Below, in pieces: positions 1-7,862 of a stretch of 18,334 bases of DNA (position 1 is its first letter; the number at the start of each line of letters is the position of its first letter). The stretch is taken from positions 1 through 18,334 of the forward strand of contig DAOWIM010000319.1 in NCBI GenBank assembly GCA_030640905.1, read 5' to 3'. Under the pieces are notes generated by a model. The model was not told the origin of the DNA, searched no databases, and was given only the letters and a program-made list of their open reading frames with translations. The translations under genes and the position numbers were made by a program. This DNA comes from a bacterium. Lineage in GTDB: Bacteria; Zixibacteria; MSB-5A5; GN15; FEB-12.

Positions 1-977
1 ACTTTTCCGAAACGACCAGGGATATCTTCTCGGGGAAAATTGATTTTGAGGGCTATCGCATTTACATCGGACGGGATGATCGGGAAAGCAGCTATGCTCA
101 GGTTGCCTCCTATGACCGCGAGAATTACGATAAAATGGTCTATGTAGCCGATGCCGAGCCGAGCCCACGGTTTGAATTGCGCGAGGAACCGCTCACCGCC
201 GAAGAGTTGCGATGTCTTTATGGACGAGGAGCGGACCCGTGTGCCGATGCCAGAGTCGATGTCGGGGCATATTCGGCGGCGGATCCTTATGTACATCCCC
301 AGTTCCCCGAGTCGCTCTACTACTTTGTCCCTCACGATTTCAACGCTTCGGAACTGGGCGTCACTTCACCTATCCGAAAACTCTACCCGCATGAAGCAGA
401 GCCCGATCTTTCGATGGCAGCCAAACCGGAACAGCTTACCGACGAAGGCTACCTGAAGTATTACGAGTACGAAGTTCTGATCGAAGGTCTTCTGCCAACG
501 GTTCCCTATCATGTTGCGGTAACCGCTTTTGACTTCGGTATGCCATCCTCGGGCCTGGCTCCACTGGAGTCATCCAAGGCCCTCAATACTGTTGCGGAAT
601 ATCCGGCATCATCCGAGGCTAACCTGATTGGAGCTTCTCTTGATGTCTACGTTTACCCCAATCCTTACCGAATAGACGAATCCTATCGTGCCAGAGGTTT
701 TGAGGGAATAAAGCAGGAGCACATGCCCGACTACCGAGTGCGTCAGATTACGTTTGCCAATCTCCCCCCGAAGTGTACGATCCGAATTCATTCAATCGAC
801 GGTGATCTGATCCGCGAGATGAGTCACGACTACCAACTTGACCAGCCCGGTTCCGGGCATCATGTATGGGATTTGGTCACACGAAATCGCCAGATGCTTG
901 TCTCCGGCCTGTACTATTGGTGTGTTGAGGATGAGAACGGGCAAACACAGATCGGCAAACTTGTAATCCTGTTTTAG
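1..977 (+). CDS. Secreted FN3-like protein with C-terminal sorting tag (5' end cut off)
   Basis: The open frame runs in from the window edge (reading frame starts at base 3) and ends at TAG 975-977, so only the C-terminal ~324 residues are visible. They align along their whole length with the C-terminal part of the next gene, roughly two thirds identical by eye. Visible parts are a fibronectin-III-like stretch (IDFEGYRIYIGRDDRESS, later YEYEVLIEGLLPTVPYHVAV) and a terminal tag that begins YVYPNPYRID, continues VRQITFANLPPKCTIRI and ends SGLYYWCVEDENGQTQIGKL. Such tags resemble FlgD-Ig/type IX secretion sorting domains of FCB bacteria, so the protein is probably exported and surface-attached or released. 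The upstream domains are outside the window. Function is unknown. The Met at 135 is internal, not a start. The next gene begins 11 bases after the stop, suggesting co-transcription. Confidence 0.85.
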   Translation, partial: FSETTRDIFSGKIDFEGYRIYIGRDDRESSYAQVASYDRENYDKMVYVADAEPSPRFELREEPLTAEELRCLYGRGADPCADARVDVGAYSAADPYVHPQFPESLYYFVPHDFNASELGVTSPIRKLYPHEAEPDLSMAAKPEQLTDEGYLKYYEYEVLIEGLLPTVPYHVAVTAFDFGMPSSGLAPLESSKALNTVAEYPASSEANLIGASLDVYVYPNPYRIDESYRARGFEGIKQEHMPDYRVRQITFANLPPKCTIRIHSIDGDLIREMSHDYQLDQPGSGHHVWDLVTRNRQMLVSGLYYWCVEDENGQTQIGKLVILF

Positions 978-988
978 AAAAGCGCCTA

Positions 989-3676
989 ATGACAAGACGG
1001 ATGACAAAGATACAATGTTCCCCTGCGGAGCACCTTCACGCTTCCAGAGAGAGGGACGACGGTAACGCCGTGAAGACAGCTAAAGCAATCTCTCCGATCC
1101 TCGCTATCTGCTGCCTGCTGATTCTGATACTTACAGTAACGGGTCAAGGTCAGGACTCGGATAATCAAAGCGGGTCGAAGGACTATCAGGCGAATCTTGG
1201 CGCGTGGGTTGTCAATGATTGCATGCGCATTCACGATATCGGCAACATTCAATTCGGTATAAGCAATTTCGGACGTATTGGCACCGGCATGAAACCTTTC
1301 ACCGACTGCTATACTGGTGCCGCTGTCCCCAGAGCCGAGTTCCCTCGCGGTTCCAATACTGCCTATCTCTATACGGGAGCGATCTGGGTCGGTGCGATAG
1401 TGCGCTCAGATACGCTGGTTTCCTGCGGCGCAGATTTTGACACAAAGGGCCTTGAGTTTCACTCAGACCAACCCTTGATTCACCGCTCCATAATCAATCC
1501 CGATTCACCGCTGGCCTGGGTTGCCGTCTCCGAGCAAGACTTTGAGGCCGTCTATACCGACACTTTCACCCGCGACGTGCCCTACCTTTTCAGAGACCCG
1601 ATTGCCCAGCGTTCGCACGTCCCTCTCAACATAGAGATCACCCAACGATCCTTCGCCTGGTCGTATCCCTACACTGAAGATTTTGTCATCATTGAGTTTA
1701 CTATTCGCAATATCGGCGTGGAATTTCTCAACGACACATATGTCGGTGTCTATATGGACCACGACGTTCATGTGGCCGGCGCTCAGGTGACCACTGTACC
1801 CCCTGATCCGGGGAGAAAGGGAATCACCGCCGGGTTCGATGACATTACGGGGTTCATTCCGACATATCCCGATCCTTTCAGCCCTTGTGATTTCGAGGAT
1901 ACAGTGGGCATGGCATGGACAATCGACAACGATGGCGACCCAAATACCAACAATGACCTGGTTGTTCCAAGTGTGACCGGCATCAGGTTTATGGGTAACG
2001 AGTTTGACCTTGATCGCCTGTCCTACAACTGGTGGGTATGGAATTACAATAATCGCTTTGACTACGGTCCACAGTGGCGACAACATACGCGAACCCTCGG
2101 CCACGGTCTGGGTACTCCCTACGGAGATATCAACAAGTACTTCCTGATGAGCAACCTCGAATGGGACTTCCCGCAACCGTACACATATTATGTCAACTAT
2201 TATCCAACTGGCTGGACCTCGGTCGGCGACTGGTTCACAGCCTATATGCTCTCCATGGGAGGAGACTGCCAGTACTTGCTCTCTCTGGGACCGTTTGATC
2301 TGAAGCCGGGCGATGAGATCACGCTTCCGGTGGCCTATGTTGGAGGCGAGGAAGTCTTCTCTGATCCAATGATGTTTGAGAGAAATCTCGGTAATCGGTT
2401 TCGACCGGACCTGTATTTGAACGAACTCGATTTCTCTGATCTTATCCATAACAGCATGACCGCCGCTCGCATCTATGACAACCCGGGTATTGATACCGAT
2501 GGAGACGGCTATGAAGGGGAGTTCTACTTCTGTGTCCTGGACTCCGTGCTGGTTGGTCAAGAATGGGTATACACCATCGTCGATACCTTCTATTACAAAG
2601 GCGATGGCGTTCCCGACCTGAAAGGTTCAGCCCCACCTCCGGCTCCCGATATCTGGGTGAGTCCGTCAATCGGTGGCCTGAGAGTCCGTTTCAACGGTTA
2701 TCGATCCGAAACAACGCGGGATCTGTTCTCCAGCCAGATCGATTTTGAAGGCTATAAAGTTTACGTTGGCAGGGATAACCGCGCCAGCAGCTACTCTCTG
2801 GTCACTTCGTATGACCGAAACAATTATGACAAGATGGTTTTCAACCCTTACCTCCATCCTCAAGCGATGTTCGAGCTTCAGGATAACCCGTTTTCGCTGG
2901 AAGAACTGCTGTGTCTGTATGGCGAGGGAGCCGAACCTTGCCAGGATATTGACTTTGATATACTCAGCTACACAGCCTCCAGCCCTTATGTACATCTTCA
3001 GTTCCCGGAATCGTTGTTCTACTTCGTAAAGCACGACTTCAACCAATCCCGACTGGGGCAGGACACGGATATTCGCAAACTCTACCCACACGAGCCGTTG
3101 CCCGACCGGTCAAAGCCGCTGACCGAGGATCAACTGACCGACGACGGTTATGTGAAATATTACGAGTATGAAGTCATTATCAACGGTCTCCTGCCAACCC
3201 TTTCATACTATGTCGCCGTCACCGCCTTCGACTTTGGCTCTCCAGTGGCAGGACTCAACCCGCTGGAATCATCCAAATCACTCAACGCAACGGAGGCACA
3301 CCCGGTTGGTTCCGAAGATGAACTCACCGGCGAACTGGATAAAGTATATGTCTACCCGAATCCATACCGTATCGACCAGAACTACCGCAGCCAGGGATTT
3401 GAAGGACGTATGCGCGAGGACAGACCGAACGACCGTGTCAGGCAGATTACTTTTGCCAACTTGCCTCCCAAATGTACGATCAGGGTCTTCTCACTCGACG
3501 GCGACCTGATCCGAGAGATCATCCATGACTCTGAGTACAATGATCCTACCTCAAGGCATGCCACCTGGGATCTGATCACACGAAACACGCAGATGACTGT
3601 CTCCGGCCTGTACTACTGGACGGTGGAAGACAATCAGGGACGTGTCCAAATCGGCAAGCTGGTTATTCTCATGTAG
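989..3676 (+). CDS. Large secreted protein, paralogue of the preceding gene, with FN3-like region and sorting tag
   Basis: An 895-residue protein from ATG 989. A hydrophobic signal segment (KTAKAISPILAICCLLILIL) lies unusually deep, at about residues 29-48. The in-frame GTG at 1070 would place it at the very N-terminus and give a normal Sec signal, so the true start may be 1070; neither start has a clear Shine-Dalgarno site. The mature part is rich in Tyr, Trp and Asp and has two acidic loops of calcium-binding type: DNDGDPNTNND near residue 313 and DTDGDGYEGE near residue 502. A fibronectin-III-like region spans about 547-785. The terminal tag (YVYPNPYR, VRQITFANLPPKC, SGLYYWTVED, IGKLVILM) spans about 786-895. 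I recognise no catalytic motif. It is best described as a cell-surface or secreted structural or binding protein, tandemly duplicated with its upstream neighbour. Confidence 0.85.
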   Translation: MTRRMTKIQCSPAEHLHASRERDDGNAVKTAKAISPILAICCLLILILTVTGQGQDSDNQSGSKDYQANLGAWVVNDCMRIHDIGNIQFGISNFGRIGTGMKPFTDCYTGAAVPRAEFPRGSNTAYLYTGAIWVGAIVRSDTLVSCGADFDTKGLEFHSDQPLIHRSIINPDSPLAWVAVSEQDFEAVYTDTFTRDVPYLFRDPIAQRSHVPLNIEITQRSFAWSYPYTEDFVIIEFTIRNIGVEFLNDTYVGVYMDHDVHVAGAQVTTVPPDPGRKGITAGFDDITGFIPTYPDPFSPCDFEDTVGMAWTIDNDGDPNTNNDLVVPSVTGIRFMGNEFDLDRLSYNWWVWNYNNRFDYGPQWRQHTRTLGHGLGTPYGDINKYFLMSNLEWDFPQPYTYYVNYYPTGWTSVGDWFTAYMLSMGGDCQYLLSLGPFDLKPGDEITLPVAYVGGEEVFSDPMMFERNLGNRFRPDLYLNELDFSDLIHNSMTAARIYDNPGIDTDGDGYEGEFYFCVLDSVLVGQEWVYTIVDTFYYKGDGVPDLKGSAPPPAPDIWVSPSIGGLRVRFNGYRSETTRDLFSSQIDFEGYKVYVGRDNRASSYSLVTSYDRNNYDKMVFNPYLHPQAMFELQDNPFSLEELLCLYGEGAEPCQDIDFDILSYTASSPYVHLQFPESLFYFVKHDFNQSRLGQDTDIRKLYPHEPLPDRSKPLTEDQLTDDGYVKYYEYEVIINGLLPTLSYYVAVTAFDFGSPVAGLNPLESSKSLNATEAHPVGSEDELTGELDKVYVYPNPYRIDQNYRSQGFEGRMREDRPNDRVRQITFANLPPKCTIRVFSLDGDLIREIIHDSEYNDPTSRHATWDLITRNTQMTVSGLYYWTVEDNQGRVQIGKLVILM

Positions 3677-3700
3677 AACGAGTGAGCCACATTTTCTGCC

Positions 3701-3786
3701 CGGGGCCTCAATCGGCCCTGAACACGACTCAATTCCTATCACATTGACCAAATTTCGCACAGTTTAGCCAAACCTCTCTTTTTTTT
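3701..3786 (+). terminator. Weak hairpins and T8 tract after the tandem secreted-protein genes
   Basis: The 269-base gap before the protease gene holds two candidate stop signals. One is a 7-bp hairpin at 3701-3720 (GGGCC, loop TCAATC, GGCCC, with outer C-G and G-T pairs) that has no T tract after it. The other is a small GTTT-AGCC-AAAC hairpin at 3762-3773, followed after five bases by eight T (3779-3786). Either could end transcription from the tandem genes, but the second stem is only 4 bp. I see no convincing promoter in the rest of the gap. Confidence 0.3.
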
Positions 3787-3945
3787 CGGCCCCTCTATCG
3801 CCGTAACGCGCTATACCACAACATATTACCAGCACTGGTCGATTTAACGCTTCTCCTCGATCCTCCGATAAGATAACCAACCGGGGCCCTCCGCAACTGG
3901 CGAGAGGGGAACCCGCCATTTCTACATCTTGATAGAGGAGTATAC

Positions 3946-6192
3946 ATGTCCACGATTTCTATTTATCCCAAGAGAGCGACTATGCTCATGATCCTTGCCG
4001 CCCTGATCTGGTTGATTGCGGGCAATGTTCTGGCGATCATGCCGCCAGCCGACCAGCAAGAAATCCCACCCGGTGTGGCCGACGCCTGCGAAAAGATTGC
4101 TCAGCAATACGGTTCCAACGGTATCGCTGCCCGACTTCAGGCGATCAAATACCAGAATGAACTCGATGCCAAAGACGGATTGCCGATGGCCACCACTGCT
4201 ACCAGTTGGACAGTGCCGGTACTGGTCGGTTCCTACTCAGACAACGCCAACATTTTTTCAGCAGCACAGTTCCAGACACAACTGTTCGGCGCCAATCCAA
4301 CCGGCAGCATGACGGACTATTATAACGAAATATCGTACGGTCAGTTCAGCATCACCGGTACTGTATATGGACCGTACACAGCAAGTAATACACAAGCTTA
4401 CTATGAAAATGGCAACAACGGCATGAGCGGTGCCGCTTCTTATCCGCAGAATGCCTCCGGGTTCATCGTTAGTCTCCTGACCCAGGCTGACCCGGCAATT
4501 GATTTTTCCCAATATGATAACGACGGTCCCGATGGAACTCCCAACTCGGGTGATGACGACGGCTACGTCGATGCTATCATCGTTATTTTTCCCGATGGAG
4601 ACGCCTCGGGTGGCGATTCCGATAACATTTGGGCCCACCAATATCGACTGGCCTATGGCGCCGGATCGGTCTTCACTACCAACGACGCCAAAACCGGCGG
4701 CGGTTCGATCATGGTTGACACCTACACGATTCAAGGTGGCGAACAGGGTAATGGAACTACCAATGTTATCAAACCGATTGGTGTTTACTGCCACGAATTT
4801 GGCCATGTCCTTGGACTCCCGGACCTCTATGATATCGACAACAGCTCCTATGGTGTAGGTACCTGGTGTTTGATGAGCAGCGGCAGTTGGGGTGCCAACT
4901 GGAACTCTACCACTGAACACAAACCGCTTCACATGAACGCCTGGTGCAAAACTCAGTTGGGCTGGCTTACCCCAACGGTCGTTTCCGGGACTCAGGCTGT
5001 ACAGATTCCACCAGTTGAAACAACCGCTACCGTCTATAAACTCTGGGACGATGCATACCAGGGCGGACGCTACTTCCTTCTGGAAAACCGCACCCAGACC
5101 GGATTCGATGCCGACATTCCCGGCGAAGGTGTTCTCGTTTGGCACTGCAACGACGAAGTATTCCATACCAACATGGATGACAGCTATCGGCTGGTCGACC
5201 TTGAAGAAGCCGACGGTCTTAACGAAATAGATTCCAAACTTGACGGCAACGATGCCGGTGATCTCTATCCCGGATCAACCAACAATGCGACTTTCAATGA
5301 TGCATCCAGCCCATCGGCCAAAGATGTCTTCGGAACCAACACCGGCGCCTCGGCCACATCGTTCACCAATGGGCCGGGCAGCAATGTTTCTGTTACACTC
5401 ACACAACGTTCAATCGATGGCTACACTCTATATAAAGAGGGACAGGCGTCGCTTTCGCACTGGGGTTTTGCAACGGCTGTCGTTTCGTATGGCGCCCTTA
5501 AACTCACCGCTACCACAGCCGGCAACCTGGTGGCAATTCAAGCCGGGATGGACCAAGCCGCTCCGGTCGGATACTCTGTCCGGATATTTGACGACATGAT
5601 TTCCAATTCGCCAAGCGGTCTCAACAGTATAACCACCGGTAACTTCCCCAATGTAGTCTCTGATCGTTACCACCAGATCACGCTTAGCTCGGCGCTGCCG
5701 TTATCGGCGGGACAAACGTTCGTGGTCGATGTTGCCTGGGGACCCGATGACTACGCCGTTCCGTTCACCAGTTCGTCGCCGATCTCCGGTAACTCGTATT
5801 TTTCCGGTGACGGCACCAACTATTCGGCCTGGGCTGACAAAGATGTTGCAATCCGCGCCCGGATCCAAGCCTCCGGTTTGGGCATATCAGACGGTCGCTC
5901 AACTTCGCTGCCGGAAGCTTTTGCTCTCGACCAGAATTATCCCAATCCATTCAACCCATCGACAGTCATCCCCTATTCGTTGCCGACACGAACACATGTC
6001 GAGGCTACAATCTACAACCTCCTCGGGCAGCATGTTGTAACCCTCGTCAATGAAACCCAGCCCGCCGGACATCATACAGTAACCTGGAAAGGCATTAACC
6101 AATCCGGTAACGATATCGCCAGCGGTATCTACCTCTACCGCTTCAAAGCCGGTGACAATGTAAAGACCAGAAAGATGATCCTGCTGCGATAG
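3946..6192 (+). CDS. Secreted M6-family metalloprotease (immune inhibitor A-like) with NPFNP sorting tag
   Basis: A 748-residue zinc endopeptidase. The ATG at 3946 follows AGAGGAG (3934-3940) by five bases. Residues 1-30 form a signal peptide with a hydrophobic core (MLMILAALIWLIAGNVLA). The M6 zinc site is clear: HEFGHVLGLPD at 283-293, with His283 and His287 as ligands, Glu284 as catalytic base and Asp293 as likely third ligand. A Met-turn (WCLMSSGSWG, Met310) follows. Residues about 485-640 look like a beta-rich lectin-like accessory domain similar to those attached to secreted peptidases. From about residue 655 comes the sorting tag (FALDQNYPNPFNPS, then YNLLGQHVVTL, then SGIYLYRFKAG and KTRKMILLR). 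It is expected to digest extracellular protein; the substrate is unknown. A strong hairpin terminator follows and the 5' gap is long, so it is probably a single-gene unit. Confidence 0.92.
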   Translation: MSTISIYPKRATMLMILAALIWLIAGNVLAIMPPADQQEIPPGVADACEKIAQQYGSNGIAARLQAIKYQNELDAKDGLPMATTATSWTVPVLVGSYSDNANIFSAAQFQTQLFGANPTGSMTDYYNEISYGQFSITGTVYGPYTASNTQAYYENGNNGMSGAASYPQNASGFIVSLLTQADPAIDFSQYDNDGPDGTPNSGDDDGYVDAIIVIFPDGDASGGDSDNIWAHQYRLAYGAGSVFTTNDAKTGGGSIMVDTYTIQGGEQGNGTTNVIKPIGVYCHEFGHVLGLPDLYDIDNSSYGVGTWCLMSSGSWGANWNSTTEHKPLHMNAWCKTQLGWLTPTVVSGTQAVQIPPVETTATVYKLWDDAYQGGRYFLLENRTQTGFDADIPGEGVLVWHCNDEVFHTNMDDSYRLVDLEEADGLNEIDSKLDGNDAGDLYPGSTNNATFNDASSPSAKDVFGTNTGASATSFTNGPGSNVSVTLTQRSIDGYTLYKEGQASLSHWGFATAVVSYGALKLTATTAGNLVAIQAGMDQAAPVGYSVRIFDDMISNSPSGLNSITTGNFPNVVSDRYHQITLSSALPLSAGQTFVVDVAWGPDDYAVPFTSSSPISGNSYFSGDGTNYSAWADKDVAIRARIQASGLGISDGRSTSLPEAFALDQNYPNPFNPSTVIPYSLPTRTHVEATIYNLLGQHVVTLVNETQPAGHHTVTWKGINQSGNDIASGIYLYRFKAGDNVKTRKMILLR

Positions 6193-6219
6193 AAGTTGTA
6201 CTGATAGGGAGGGAACCTG

Positions 6220-6248
6220 AAAGGCCGTCGGATCATCCGGCGGCCTTT
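6220..6248 (+). terminator. Rho-independent-type terminator after the M6 protease gene
   Basis: AAAGGCCG at 6220-6227 pairs fully with CGGCCTTT at 6241-6248. The stem continues through one T-G wobble (6228/6240) and CGG/CCG to a five-base loop (ATCAT), giving about 12 bp. It lies 28 bases after the stop codon. The T tract is short (TTTAT), so the hairpin itself carries most of the evidence. Confidence 0.75.
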
Positions 6249-6674
6249 ATCGTATGTAGAGGGAGATATCAGGTTACAAGCACTGATCTACGCAACTTAC
6301 CAACTCCGCGTAGCGGCGGGCTTTATGTCCGCCGTTAGCTGACGGGAGACAAGCCCCCGTCCTACGCGAGTACAAGGTTGAAACCAACCAACCCGTGGTT
6401 GCCTGAGCCATCGGCTCGCCGAGGCGAGGTTTCGACACTGTTGTCAGGTTGCAAGCAACCGTGACCTACGAGCTGGGGTGGGGCATCCGTTGCCTTTCAG
6501 GGCAGGCATGCCTGTATTAAGTAAATCGATTTACCCTTCGACTCTGCAACGTCCTATCTAAAAACAGGCTATGCCTGCAGGCTTCGCCTGCCTTAGGACA
6601 GGCAATGCCTGTTGACAGAATTGGAAAATGTAGTATCTTAGCAATGTACACACAGAATTTTGCAAGGTACTACC
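6249..6674. other. Gene-free, highly structured intergenic stretch
   Basis: About 425 bases between the protease terminator and the next start codon, with no credible coding frame. The stretch 6305-6465 is almost wholly foldable (see the separate entry). The stretch 6500-6615 carries the CAGGC/GCCTG palindromes. No recognisable promoter was found. It looks like accumulated repeat elements or a structured RNA locus rather than a decayed gene. Confidence 0.6.
6307..6465 (+). repeat. Tandem three-way-junction folds plus hairpin; repeat element or structured RNA candidate
   Basis: Fold 1: CGCGTAG 6307-6313 pairs with CTACGCG 6362-6368 and encloses two hairpins. One is 6314-6334 (8 bp including one G-T, loop TTTAT). 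The other is 6341-6361 (GACGGG with CCCGTC). Hairpin 1 abuts the outer stem and hairpin 2 abuts its 3' arm. Fold 2: 6377-6385 pairs with 6428-6436 (9 bp, one T-G) and encloses AACC/GGTT 6386-6400 and GCCT/AGGC 6401-6425, the latter containing GAGCC-ATC-GGCTC. Hairpin 3: 6443-6465, GTCA-GGTTG, loop CAAG, CAACC-(G)-TGAC. Both wobbles are G-U only if the plus strand is the RNA; the minus-strand copy would have A-C mismatches there. From memory, similar GC-rich folds are scattered between genes in environmental genomes, so a dispersed repeat is as likely as a specific RNA. Confidence 0.55.
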
Positions 6675-6692
6675 ATGAATCAGGCAAGCCTG
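6503..6692. repeat. Cluster of five CAGGC-GCCTG palindromes
   Basis: CAGGC and GCCTG separated by two or three bases occur five times: 6503-6514 (spacer AT), 6565-6577 (TAT), 6578-6590 (TTC), 6599-6611 (AAT) and 6681-6692 (AA). The second and third abut. The first and last share the flank GCCTGTATT. AACAGGC at 6563-6569 and GCCTGTT at 6607-6613 also pair, so three units can nest in one larger fold. The last copy falls inside the following coding sequence (codons 3-6). This looks like a short palindromic repeat family of REP type; no known family is assigned. Confidence 0.6.
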
Positions 6693-7076
6693 TATTTTCA
6701 AGTCATAATCGTGTTGCTACTGGTGGCCATGCCCTGTATTGCCCTCTCGGGGGCGGTCGCTCGGTCCGGGTCGGCGCCGATTCAGGCTACCGCGACGGTG
6801 ATCCATCCGGTCGGTCTCGAAGAGTTTCCGCCCGAGTCTGATCAGAGCCATCCAGCCCTTTTGTTCCGTTCCCCCGGTTCGGCCGGAACGTATGTTGAGA
6901 TTGAAGCCGATGGTGTCTGCATTGATTGTCCTTATCGCTCAAAACTAACAATATCATCGCAGGACGCAATCACCGGGACCGATGACTTGTTATTGATGTC
7001 GTATGACGACCTGATACAATCAGTTCCGACCGGTACGCACGAGTGTACGGTTACGGTCTTTGTCACCGAGAACTAA
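6675..7076 (+). CDS. Small secreted protein, possible divergent pilin-like subunit
   Basis: A 133-residue protein. ATG 6675 is preceded by AAGG (6664-6667) at a seven-base spacing, which is why it is preferred over the upstream TTG at 6660. Residues 1-26 form a signal peptide (core VIIVLLLVAMPCIAL). The mature protein begins near SGSAPIQATATVIHPVGLEE and ends HECTVTVFVTEN. That layout, an N-terminal ATATV-type strand and a hydrophobic-alternating last strand, resembles the DUF4402 pilin-like proteins downstream, but the middle does not obviously align. It has three cysteines in the mature part (CIDC near residue 80 and one near the C-terminus). Codons 3-6 come from a CAGGC palindrome. It converges with the minus-strand DUF4402-like gene. 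Function is not established. Confidence 0.6.
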   Translation: MNQASLYFQVIIVLLLVAMPCIALSGAVARSGSAPIQATATVIHPVGLEEFPPESDQSHPALLFRSPGSAGTYVEIEADGVCIDCPYRSKLTISSQDAITGTDDLLLMSYDDLIQSVPTGTHECTVTVFVTEN

Positions 7077-7105
7077 TCCGCCCTCTATATTGTTACGTCT
7101 CTTGC

Positions 7106-7120
7106 TTTCTTAGGAAGAAA
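7106..7120. terminator. Small hairpin between convergent genes
   Basis: TTTCTT-AGG-AAGAAA gives a 6-bp A/T-rich stem with a three-base loop in the 61-base gap between two convergent genes. It could act as a weak two-way terminator. No strong T tract is present beyond the stem itself. Confidence 0.25.
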
Positions 7121-7137
7121 TTTGCCAAAGCTCCGGC

Positions 7138-7626
7138 TTAGCCACCGGTGTAGGCGACGGTGATTACAATGCTGGCGCTATAGGAACCATCGGACTGCAT
7201 CAGCTTGGGAACCACTGCGCCGCCAAGCCAGACCGTTATTCCGGATGGGCCGAGCCGATCGGTGATAGTGTGCCAGGGATCGAGATTGTCTCGCTCCGGG
7301 CTGGATTGATCCGGAGTGGCGCGGGCGTCCACCGAACAGTCGGTCTCGGTGAAGATCATCTGCATGTTGTAGCCGCCGTCATTCATGTAGGTGGGCAGGG
7401 TGAAATCAATTGTTATTTCCAAACCGGTGGTGCCGGTGATGAGGTATTCGGCGGCGGCCCCGGCGGTGTATTTGGTGATCGTTTTGGGAACCCCCGGAAA
7501 GACATCCCCAAAAACCAGGTTGTTGTTCACCGTTACGTTCTGCGCGTGTGATTGGGCCGCCAGCCCAGAGATGCCCAGAAACACCAGAGCGCCTATCGCC
7601 AACAGTCTCAACCGGTTCGTCCACAT
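7138..7626 (-). CDS. DUF4402-type pilin-like secreted protein lacking the N-terminal strand
   Basis: A 162-residue protein. The signal peptide covers about residues 1-28 (core LLAIGALVFLGISGL, end SHAQ). The mature protein starts QNVTVNNNLVFGDVFPGVPK and ends ASIVITVAYTGG. FGDV.PGV.K, the hydrophobic middle and the final ITVAYTG strand match the three subunits at 9650-11711. The segment from the mature Gln to the FGDV phenylalanine is 11 residues here against 26 in the subunit at 11157. The missing 15 are the alternating-hydrophobic strand. In chaperone-usher fibres that strand is the donor strand inserted into the neighbouring subunit, so this protein could accept but not donate. No good Shine-Dalgarno site is seen upstream of the ATG. 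It is probably periplasmic/surface and may belong to the same fibre. Confidence 0.8.
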   Translation of the reverse strand: MWTNRLRLLAIGALVFLGISGLAAQSHAQNVTVNNNLVFGDVFPGVPKTITKYTAGAAAEYLITGTTGLEITIDFTLPTYMNDGGYNMQMIFTETDCSVDARATPDQSSPERDNLDPWHTITDRLGPSGITVWLGGAVVPKLMQSDGSYSASIVITVAYTGG

Positions 7627-7862
7627 ATGGTTGACTTACGAGAGCAACCACGTCAAATCAAGAAAAAAATTGGCAGCCTGTTTGGGTAACCGGAGTAAGA
7701 TGTTGTGTTGTAGCGCGTTAGGGGTAAGCCGGGCTGAGATGATTCATGGCAATTATGACTGGAGTATAGCTAAAGAAATATGAGGACAGTCCGACACCTA
7801 ATGATGTAGCTGTTCAATTTTTGGACAGTTGCCAATTGAGGCCTCGTAAGGAGACAAGCAAG

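Noticed and set aside
1505..2560. Long minus-strand open frame (351 codons) inside the second secreted-protein gene
   Set aside because: It is antisense to a well-supported gene with a signal peptide and sorting tag; its product has no signal, motif or ribosome site and looks like a codon-usage shadow.
4258..5166. Minus-strand open frame of 302 codons inside the M6 protease gene
   Set aside because: Antisense to the region encoding the zinc site; no independent coding evidence.
6503..6692. CAGGC units considered as a CRISPR array
   Set aside because: Units are only 12-13 bases, spacing is irregular (0 to about 70 bases), there are no spacers of constant length and no cas genes.
6605..6841. 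Plus-strand frame of 78 codons overlapping the small secreted protein
   Set aside because: Basic, low-complexity product in the wrong frame with no ribosome site; the frame from 6675 has both a signal peptide and AAGG.
7784..7829. GGACAGT direct repeat (7784-7790 and 7823-7829) upstream of the propeller gene
   Set aside because: Only seven bases long; expected by chance and not linked to a recognisable promoter.
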